Translations under genes and position numbers: made by a program
DNA from: Deltaproteobacteria bacterium
Lineage (GTDB): Bacteria; Desulfobacterota; Desulfobaccia; Desulfobaccales; 0-14-0-80-60-11
Direction of reading: 5' to 3'
Assembly (NCBI GenBank): GCA_016874945.1
Contig: VGSO01000087.1
Coordinates: 1-9,781 of the forward strand
Length of the DNA stretch: 9,781 nucleotides
The notes under the pieces: generated by a model
What the model was told of the DNA's origin: nothing
The model's database searches: none
Seen by the model: only the letters and a program-made list of their open reading frames with translations
Part shown: positions 5,928 through 9,781 of the stretch, in pieces
How positions within the stretch are numbered: position 1 is the first letter of the stretch
How the letters are laid out: every line of letters starts with the position of its first letter

Positions 5928-6196
5928 GCTATGCCGTTGAGGTGTCTCATCGGGCTGATAAGGTCTTGGGGCGCCTGGATCGAAAATCGGCGGCCCGCAT
6001 CCGTGAGAAGATAGACCAATTGTCGTTAAACCCTTATGAACGGCGCATATCAGATGAATTGGAGATGATCAAGGGGCAACGTTATTCAAGAGCAGGCGAC
6101 TGGCGGATCGTTTATGAGGTAAGAGAGGCTGAAAAAATCCTCTTTATTGGCACCATTCAGCATCGCAGCCGGGTTTATAAAGATTTGAAAAAATAG
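5924..6196 (+). CDS. RelE/ParE-superfamily toxin, probable mRNA interferase
   Basis: This 90-aa basic protein has the RelE fold signature: SHRADKVLGRLDRKSAARIREKIDQL helices, then RYSRAGDWRIVYEVREAEKILFIGTIQHRSRVYKDL. In E. coli RelE the mRNA-cleaving surface uses Arg61, Arg81 and Tyr87. Here R56, R61, H80, R81 and Y85 occupy the matching strand and C-terminal positions, so the toxin looks intact. RelE toxins cut mRNA in the ribosomal A site; ParE relatives target gyrase, and the R...HR.R.Y set favours the ribonuclease type. It is translationally coupled to the antitoxin. Confidence 0.88.
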   Translation: MSYAVEVSHRADKVLGRLDRKSAARIREKIDQLSLNPYERRISDELEMIKGQRYSRAGDWRIVYEVREAEKILFIGTIQHRSRVYKDLKK

Positions 6197-6222
6197 GTAA
6201 ATGGCCCTGTTACGGAGGTTCC

Positions 6223-6402
6223 ATGGGACTCACATATATTAATAAAAACTGCGAAATTTATCTAGGGGAGAAAAGCCAGTACCGGGAGGACATGGGCAGC
6301 CTGCCCATGGATTGCATTATCACCGAAGAAGAGTATAATGCCTTGCCGGAGTCGGAAAAGAAGAATTATGACATCCTGGTGGCCAAGCCCAAGGAAAAGT
6401 GA
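6223..6402 (+). CDS. 59-aa orphan protein, function unknown
   Basis: I do not recognise this protein. A strong Shine-Dalgarno, GGAGG at 6214-6218, lies 4 nt before the ATG, and the 59-codon frame has mixed, protein-like composition: MGLTYINKNCEIYLGEK, then ...PMDCIITEEEYNALPESEKKNYDILVAKPKEK. It is acidic in the middle and Lys-rich at the end, has two cysteines (C10, C30), and lacks a signal peptide or membrane segment. It starts 26 nt after the toxin stop, so it may be a third gene of the toxin-antitoxin operon. Its TGA stop (6400-6402) abuts the CAG-type heptad array. Confidence 0.6.
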   Translation: MGLTYINKNCEIYLGEKSQYREDMGSLPMDCIITEEEYNALPESEKKNYDILVAKPKEK

Positions 6403-6403
6403 G

Positions 6404-6431
6404 CAGTGAGCAGTAAGCAGTGAGCAGTAAA
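6404..6431 (+). repeat. Four in-register CAGTRAN heptads
   Basis: Units CAGTGAG, CAGTAAG, CAGTGAG, CAGTAAA are preceded by AAGTGAG, which carries the stop codon of the 59-aa gene. They differ from each other only by a G/A transition at unit position 5 and by the last base. Confidence 0.85.
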
Positions 6432-6437
6432 TAAGGT

Positions 6438-6491
6438 GTCCAAGCAGAGCTTGGACCAAAAATGTCCGTTCCCAAGCGGAGCTTGGGAACG
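6438..6491 (+). repeat. Twin perfect hairpins with CCAAGC-NGA-GCTTGG core
   Basis: GTCCAAGC-AGA-GCTTGGAC (6438-6456, 8-bp stem) is followed 10 nt later by a perfect 11-bp stem with loop GGA (6467-6491). The two share the core CCAAGC-NGA-GCTTGG. This is a REP-like dispersed palindrome; its minus-strand translation gives the phrase VPKLRLGT, familiar from spurious ORFs in many genomes. It lies between the 59-aa gene and tRNA-Ser(GGA) and could stop transcription from the toxin-antitoxin operon, though there is no U-tract. Confidence 0.8.
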
Positions 6492-6511
6492 AGTTTAATC
6501 ACCACTAACGC

Positions 6512-6604
6512 GGAGAGATGCCCGAGAGGCTGAAGGGGCGCGACTGGAAATCGTGTGTAGGTCCAAAAGACCTACCGAGGGTTCGAATCCCTCTCTCTCC
6601 GCCA
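6512..6604 (+). tRNA. tRNA-Ser (anticodon GGA)
   Basis: This 93-nt class II tRNA has acceptor GGAGAGA (6512-6518) with TCTCTCC (6594-6600), discriminator G6601, and encoded CCA. Anticodon stem CGCGA/TCGTG encloses CTGGAAA with anticodon GGA at 6546-6548, reading UCC and UCU. The variable arm GTAGGTC/GACCTAC has a 7-bp stem, and the T-arm is GAGGG-TTCGAAT-CCCTC. Confidence 0.97.
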
Positions 6605-6614
6605 TTTTAAAGAC

Positions 6615-6759
6615 GGTTTTCGGTTTTCGGTCTTCGGTTTCCGGTAAAGGCAATCAATCGTAACGACATCGTTTAAATATATTGTTTCCGTTTCTATTGG
6701 CCCAAGATACGACCGAATATTAACCGATATCTTTTACCGAAGACCGAAGACCGAAAACC
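6615..6759. repeat. 145-bp element with heptad arrays as terminal inverted repeats
   Basis: The left end has four units (TTTTCGG, TTTTCGG, TCTTCGG, TTTCCGG at 6617-6644) and then GGTAAA. The right end is TTTACC followed by CCGAAGA, CCGAAGA, CCGAAAA (6737-6757). Reverse-complemented, the right end matches the left except that it has one unit fewer. The AT-rich interior of about 85 nt carries no gene. It fills the gap between tRNA-Ser(GGA) and dnaX and ends 2 nt before the dnaX ATG, so it must contain the dnaX promoter and leader unless dnaX is read through from upstream. I see no convincing -35/-10 pair in it. Confidence 0.7.
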
Positions 6760-6761
6760 TC

Positions 6762-8390
6762 ATGAGCTACCAGGTCCTAGCCCGCAAGTGGCGGCCCCAA
6801 AACTTTGAAGAGGTGGTGGGCCAGGAGCCCATCACCCGGACCCTGCAAAACGCCCTGGCCCAGGGCCGCATCGCCCACGCCTTTCTATTCAGCGGCCCCC
6901 GGGGCACGGGCAAGACCTCGGTGGCCCGCATCCTGGCCAAGGCCCTGAACTGCCTGACGGGCGGCCCCACCCCCCATCCCTGCAACAACTGTCAGGTCTG
7001 CAAAGACATCACCGCCGGCTCCTTCCTGGACGTTCTTGAGATCGACGGCGCCTCCAACCGGGGTATTGACGAGGTCCGGGATCTCCGGGAAAAAATCAAA
7101 TACCTGCCGGCCCAGGGCAAGTTCAAGATTTACATCATCGACGAAGTCCACATGCTCACCCCGCCGGCCTTCAACGCCCTCCTCAAGACCCTGGAAGAGC
7201 CGCCGGCCCACGCGGTGTTCATCCTGGCCACCACCGAGGCGCACAAGGTGCCGGTGACCATTCTGTCCCGTTGCCAGCGCTACGACTTCCGGCGCATCCC
7301 CACCGGGGTGATCCAGGAGCAATTGGAAAAGCTGGCCCGCCAGGAGGGTTGGGCAATAGACTCCGAAGGGCTGGCCCTGATCGCCCGGGCCGCGGAAGGG
7401 GGACTGCGGGACGCCCAGGGTTTCCTGGACCAGGTGGTGACCTTCGGGGGCGATAAAGTCACCGCCTCGGAAATCGCCCGCATCCTGGGGGTGACGGAGC
7501 ATGGCGCGCTCCTGGGGGCGCTTTCGGCCATTCTCACCCGCCAGGCCCCGGCCCTGCTGGAAATCATCGAAGAGCTTTACACCCAGGGCCAGGACCTGAA
7601 GCGCTTTTACCAGGACCTGATCCTGTATCTGCGACACCTGCTGCTGGCGGGGCTCCACCCCGAAGCCCGCCACCTGGTGGCGGTGGCGGATTCGGAATGG
7701 GAGGAACTCTGCCGCCTGGCCCGGGAGGCGTCGCCGCCCCATCTGCACAATCTCATGAGCGTGCTCCTCCAGGGAGAAGAGGACCTGCGACGGGTGCCCC
7801 AGCCCCGGCTGGCCCTGGAAGTGCTGCTGCTCAAGCTGATTCACCTGGAGCCGGTGCTGCCGCTCGCCCAATGGCTCAAACGGCTGGAGAGCCTGGAGCG
7901 GCGGCTGGAGGCGGGCCCCTGCGTAGCCTCGGAAGCCCCGGCGCGGCTGGAAATCCACCGGGAGGAAACGCAGTTTTCCGTGGAATCGCCGGAGGCCGCG
8001 GCGGCGGAGACAGATTCCCCCGGCGGGCTGGAGGCCCGGTGGCAGGAGTTTTTACGATTCGTCCAGAACAAGAAAGAGGGACCCCTGTACGGGAAGCTCT
8101 CCCAGTGCCGGCTGTTGGGCCTAAGCGACCACCGGGTGCGGCTGGCCCCCGGGAAAACCTGGAACGCGGTGAGCCAACGCCACGAGGTCCGGCTGCAGGA
8201 GCTGGTCCGGGAGTTTTTCGGACCCCAATACGCCATTGAAATTGAGACGGCGGAAAGCCCCAAGGCTCGCAAGACCCCGGCGGCGGCGCCCGGGAAAACC
8301 CTGGATATGGCCGAATTGAAACAACAGGCCCTGGAAGTCTTCGGGGGGGAATGGCTCAGCCCGGCGGGGAAAAAGGAGGACTCGGATTGA
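6762..8390 (+). CDS. dnaX: DNA polymerase III gamma/tau subunit (clamp loader ATPase)
   Basis: This 542-aa AAA+ motor of the replicative clamp loader loads the beta clamp at the replication fork. It has Walker A GPRGTGKT (45-52), a zinc module C64/C74/C77/C80, Walker B IIDEVH (125-130), sensor-1 ATTEAHK, and the SRC motif with arginine finger Arg170. These are followed by the lid and collar domains (about 180-370), an acidic/Pro/Ala linker (about 385-425), and a tau-type C-terminal domain starting ARWQEFLRFV. Size and the presence of the C-terminal domain indicate a tau-like product. No A AAA AAG slippery heptamer in the zero frame is seen in the mid-gene position that yields gamma in E. coli. 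The ATG at 6762 directly follows a heptad repeat and lacks a clear Shine-Dalgarno, but MSYQVLARKWRPQ is the canonical N-terminus. It is first gene of dnaX-ybaB-recR. Confidence 0.97.
   Translation: MSYQVLARKWRPQNFEEVVGQEPITRTLQNALAQGRIAHAFLFSGPRGTGKTSVARILAKALNCLTGGPTPHPCNNCQVCKDITAGSFLDVLEIDGASNRGIDEVRDLREKIKYLPAQGKFKIYIIDEVHMLTPPAFNALLKTLEEPPAHAVFILATTEAHKVPVTILSRCQRYDFRRIPTGVIQEQLEKLARQEGWAIDSEGLALIARAAEGGLRDAQGFLDQVVTFGGDKVTASEIARILGVTEHGALLGALSAILTRQAPALLEIIEELYTQGQDLKRFYQDLILYLRHLLLAGLHPEARHLVAVADSEWEELCRLAREASPPHLHNLMSVLLQGEEDLRRVPQPRLALEVLLLKLIHLEPVLPLAQWLKRLESLERRLEAGPCVASEAPARLEIHREETQFSVESPEAAAAETDSPGGLEARWQEFLRFVQNKKEGPLYGKLSQCRLLGLSDHRVRLAPGKTWNAVSQRHEVRLQELVREFFGPQYAIEIETAESPKARKTPAAAPGKTLDMAELKQQALEVFGGEWLSPAGKKEDSD
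8373..8379 (+). promoter_or_regulatory. Shine-Dalgarno of ybaB inside the end of dnaX
   Basis: AAGGAGG lies within the dnaX C-terminal codons (GGG AAA AAG GAG GAC) and 7 nt before the TTG at 8387. This decides the TTG as the ybaB start and implies translational coupling with dnaX. Confidence 0.85.
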
Positions 8391-8698
8391 AGAATCTCAG
8401 CCAGATCATGAAGCAGGCCCAGAAGCTCCAGTCCAGGATGGCGGAGGTGCAGGCGGAGTTGGGCAACCGCACGGTTTCCGCCCAGGCCGGCGGCGGCATG
8501 GTGGAGGCGGTGGTCAATGGCCGCCAGGAGCTGGTGTCCCTGCGCATCGACCCGGAAGTGGCCAACCCCGACGACGTGGAGATGCTCCAGGACCTTATCC
8601 TGGCCGCGATCAACGAAGCCCTGAACCGCTCCCGGGACATGATGGCCCAGGAAATGGCGAAGCTCACCGGGGGGATGCAGATACCGGGCTTGTTTTAG
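8387..8698 (+). CDS. ybaB: YbaB/EbfC family nucleoid-associated protein
   Basis: This 103-aa protein starts at TTG 8387-8389 and overlaps the dnaX TGA (8388-8390) by 2 nt. The start is set by a perfect AAGGAGG 7 nt upstream and by the family N-terminus 'kNLxqIMKQAQKLQ'; the ATG at 8351 would add 12 untypical residues. YbaB proteins form homodimeric tweezers that bind DNA and organise the nucleoid. The helix IMKQAQKLQSRMAEVQAEL (about 6-24), the strand block VSAQAGGGMVEAVVNGRQELVSLRIDPE, and the C-terminal helix EMLQDLILAAINEALNRSRDMMAQEMAKLTGGMQIPGLF are all present. The dnaX-ybaB-recR order is conserved in many bacteria and links it to replication or repair. Confidence 0.96.
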   Translation: MKNLSQIMKQAQKLQSRMAEVQAELGNRTVSAQAGGGMVEAVVNGRQELVSLRIDPEVANPDDVEMLQDLILAAINEALNRSRDMMAQEMAKLTGGMQIPGLF

Positions 8699-8702
8699 GG
8701 GT

Positions 8703-8723
8703 CAGATTTCAGGGGTCAGGGAT
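8703..8723 (+). repeat. Three in-register CAGNNNN heptads
   Basis: Units CAGATTT, CAGGGGT, CAGGGAT begin 5 nt after the ybaB stop codon. They share the CAGGGGT unit with the array at 9388-9450. Confidence 0.75.
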
Positions 8724-8730
8724 TATAAAA

Positions 8731-8756
8731 TGTAGGGTGCGCACGGCGCACCATAA
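8731..8756 (+). repeat. 26-nt hairpin repeat, TGTAGGGTGCG...CATAA type (copy 2)
   Basis: TGTAGGGTGCG opens the unit and CACCATAA closes it; GGTGCGC-ACG-GCGCACC (8736-8752) is a perfect 7-bp stem with a 3-nt loop. It is the same length as copy 1 at 5351-5376. It stands between ybaB and recR, within an otherwise co-directional cluster, and could modulate read-through into recR. Confidence 0.7.
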
Positions 8757-8778
8757 CTGCGGCGTTAAAGGATATTGA

Positions 8779-9384
8779 ATGGCAAAAAGCGCTTATCCCG
8801 CGGCCTTGCGCCGCGTTATTAACTCATTAAGCAAATGGCCGGGAATCGGGGAAAAAACCTCGGGCCGCATGGCCTTGCACCTGCTGCGGGCGCCTAAGAG
8901 CGAAGTGATGGAACTGGCCCAGGCCCTGCTGGAACTACAGGATCAAATCCGCCTGTGCCGGCGCTGTTTTGCCTTTGCCGACCAGGAACTCTGCCCTTTG
9001 TGCGCCGATTCCGCCCGCCAGCCGGGGCAGCTCCTGGTGGTGGCGGACCCGGGGGACCTGCTGGCCATTGAAAAAGTGGGCTGGCACCAGGGGCATTACC
9101 ACGTCCTGGGAGGGCTGCTTTCCCCGGTGGAAGGCGTCGGCCCCGACGATTTGCGTATTAGAGAGTTAATGGAAAGGATAAAAACCGAAGGCGTCCAAGA
9201 AGTGATTCTGGCCCTCAATCCCAGCCTGGAAGGCGAGGCCACCACGACTTACTTAGGCCAGGCATTGAAGCACCTGGGAGTCAAGGTGAGCCGCATCGCC
9301 TACGGCCTCCCCATGGGCGGCGACATCAAGTACGCCGACCAGCAGACCTTGAAAGAGGCCTTGAGCCATCGGGTGGAGACGTAG
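8779..9384 (+). CDS. recR: Recombination mediator RecR
   Basis: This 201-aa protein acts with RecO (and RecF) to load RecA onto SSB-coated single-stranded DNA. In order it has the helix-hairpin-helix WPGIGEKTSGRMALHLL (20-36), the zinc finger C60-x2-C63 ... C72-x2-C75, a Toprim domain starting LLVVADPGDLLAIE (85-98) and including NPSLEGEATT (147-156), and the C-terminal Walker-B-like RIAYGLPMGGDIKYADQQTL (172-191). Length equals the family norm. AAAGGA (8767-8772) lies 6 nt before the ATG. It is separated from ybaB by 80 nt containing heptads and a hairpin, more than the usual tight spacing. Confidence 0.97.
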   Translation: MAKSAYPAALRRVINSLSKWPGIGEKTSGRMALHLLRAPKSEVMELAQALLELQDQIRLCRRCFAFADQELCPLCADSARQPGQLLVVADPGDLLAIEKVGWHQGHYHVLGGLLSPVEGVGPDDLRIRELMERIKTEGVQEVILALNPSLEGEATTTYLGQALKHLGVKVSRIAYGLPMGGDIKYADQQTLKEALSHRVET

Positions 9385-9387
9385 AAA

Positions 9388-9450
9388 CAGTGATCAGTGA
9401 TCAGTAGTCAGAGGTCAGGGTTCAGGGGCCAGGGGTCAGGGCCCAGTAAT
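9388..9450 (+). repeat. Nine in-register CAGNNNN heptads spanning the recR-mntA gap
   Basis: The units in order are CAGTGAT, CAGTGAT, CAGTAGT, CAGAGGT, CAGGGTT, CAGGGGC, CAGGGGT, CAGGGCC, CAGTAAT. CAG recurs every 7 bp without a slip for 63 bp. The first unit starts 3 nt after the recR TAG, and the last overlaps the AT of the next gene's ATG. An AGGG within the eighth unit (9438-9441) is positioned 7 nt before that ATG and can act as its Shine-Dalgarno. Confidence 0.92.
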
Positions 9451-9778
9451 GAAGATCATGGAAAAGGATATCTTAAAAACCAAGGTGCATATTTTCTTTC
9501 CCAAAGAAAGGATCGCCGAGTTTTGCCGCAGGCATCATATCAAGAAACTGGCAATCTTTGGGTCGGTCCTGGGATCTGATTTTCGGGACGACAGCGATAT
9601 CGATGTCTTGGTCGAATTTGAACCGGGTCACGTTCCCGGGCTGGCATTTTTTGCCATCCAGGATGAGTTATCGGACATTCTGGGCAGAAAAGTCGATCTG
9701 AATACATCTCAATGTTTGAGCCGTTATTTTCGAGATAGAGTTTTACAAGAGGCGGTGGTGCAGTATGGGGAAGGATGA
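9449..9778 (+). CDS. mntA: MntA-type minimal nucleotidyltransferase, probable antitoxin
   Basis: This 109-aa protein has the polymerase-beta-like nucleotidyltransferase signature GS-x10-D-x-D: G38-S39, then D50 and D52 in FGSVLGSDFRDDSDIDVLVEF, with a third acidic residue D83 in KVDLNT. In characterised MntA-HepT pairs this enzyme adenylylates the HEPN ribonuclease toxin and so neutralises it. The start is ATG at 9449 (AGGG 7 nt upstream, inside the heptad repeat); ATG at 9458 is an alternative. The next reading frame begins before this gene's TGA, as expected for a coupled HEPN partner. A housekeeping role for a lone nucleotidyltransferase is less likely. Confidence 0.85.
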   Translation: MKIMEKDILKTKVHIFFPKERIAEFCRRHHIKKLAIFGSVLGSDFRDDSDIDVLVEFEPGHVPGLAFFAIQDELSDILGRKVDLNTSQCLSRYFRDRVLQEAVVQYGEG

Positions 9779-9781
9779 CCT
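9765..9781 (+). CDS. Start of a probable HEPN (HepT-like) toxin gene, cut by window edge
   Basis: ATG at 9765-9767 opens MGKDD... and overlaps the mntA stop by 14 nt in another frame. HepT/DUF86 proteins commonly begin with a short 'M.kDd..yL' segment and sit directly behind mntA. Only five full codons are visible, so the call depends on context. An alternative ATG at 9775 (ATGA overlap) is possible. Confidence 0.45.

Noticed and set aside
6262..6505. Minus-strand ORFs containing LVPKLRLGT and LLTAHCSLF
   Set aside because: These are translations of the palindromic CCAAGC hairpins and the CAGTRAG heptads, not proteins.
5596..6604. attL/attR pair formed by the shared 3' ends of the two tRNA-Ser genes
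   Set aside because: Both are complete tRNAs with different anticodons; the similarity is that of paralogous T-arms, and no integrase lies between them.
6885..7958. A 357-codon open frame antisense to dnaX, and other long antisense or out-of-frame ORFs (2524-3039, 3312-3707, 1516-1953, 7697-8239)
   Set aside because: They lie wholly opposite or across well-supported genes in GC-rich DNA, have biased low-complexity translations, and lack ribosome-binding sites or recognisable domains.
8367..8390. Possible -1 frameshift at AAA AAG giving a DnaX-YbaB fusion, since ybaB is in the -1 frame and stays open back to 8351
   Set aside because: Only five A's are present, so the P-site tRNA would re-pair with GAA rather than AAA. 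The AAGGAGG is fully explained as the ybaB Shine-Dalgarno.
9388..9450. CRISPR-like array
   Set aside because: The period is 7 bp with no 20-40-nt repeats or unique spacers, and there are no cas genes.

Overview
The window is a GC-rich bacterial chromosome segment. Core housekeeping genes are separated by spacers crowded with short repeats. The gene set (DnaX, YbaB/EbfC, RecR, TadA, biosynthetic threonine dehydratase), tRNAs with encoded CCA, and iterated 7-bp spacer repeats suggest a Gram-negative bacterium. My best guess is a Desulfobacterota ('Deltaproteobacteria') member of the Desulfobacca/Syntrophobacter kind. That placement rests on the general look of the proteins and was not tested by a search.

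Layout. Positions 1-3701 hold a leftward cluster. It starts from a plausible sigma70 promoter (3736-3764) and reads: a 145-aa Cys-containing protein of unknown role, an exported protein with a PsbP/Mog1-like domain, an ACT-domain threonine ammonia-lyase, and a class I/II aminotransferase cut by the left edge. Positions 3711-3967 are a divergent spacer holding a 174-bp unit bounded by perfect 22-bp inverted repeats. Rightward genes follow: an endonuclease III-like helix-hairpin-helix protein whose usual catalytic residues look absent (3968-4660), a 120-bp palindromic repeat, and the tRNA adenosine deaminase gene tadA (4900-5355). Then come two serine tRNA genes, anticodons CGA (5506-5599) and GGA (6512-6604). 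Between them lie a RelE-type toxin-antitoxin pair and a 59-aa orphan gene. The conserved replication/repair cluster dnaX-ybaB-recR occupies 6762-9384. The right edge carries an MntA-type minimal nucleotidyltransferase and the first codons of a probable HEPN (HepT) toxin.

How the genes relate. Threonine dehydratase supplies 2-oxobutanoate for isoleucine synthesis, and the neighbouring aminotransferase may belong to the same amino-acid metabolism. TadA and the two tRNA-Ser genes serve decoding. DnaX (clamp loader), YbaB (nucleoid-associated) and RecR (recombinational repair) form a familiar linkage group. Two toxin-antitoxin-type loci lie beside it in repeat-rich spacers.

The most unusual feature is the spacer DNA. 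At least eight spacers or sub-spacers contain tandem units of exactly 7 bp, in two sequence families: CCGAAAA-like (pyrimidine-purine skewed, both orientations) and CAGNNNN-like. The best case fills the whole recR-mntA gap with nine in-register heptads. Several repeats run right up to, or supply, start and stop codons of neighbouring genes. I know of no mechanism that explains heptads of two unrelated sequences in one genome. Heptanucleotide STRRs of filamentous cyanobacteria are the nearest analogue I can name. I see no CRISPR array, complete transposase, rRNA or prophage gene.
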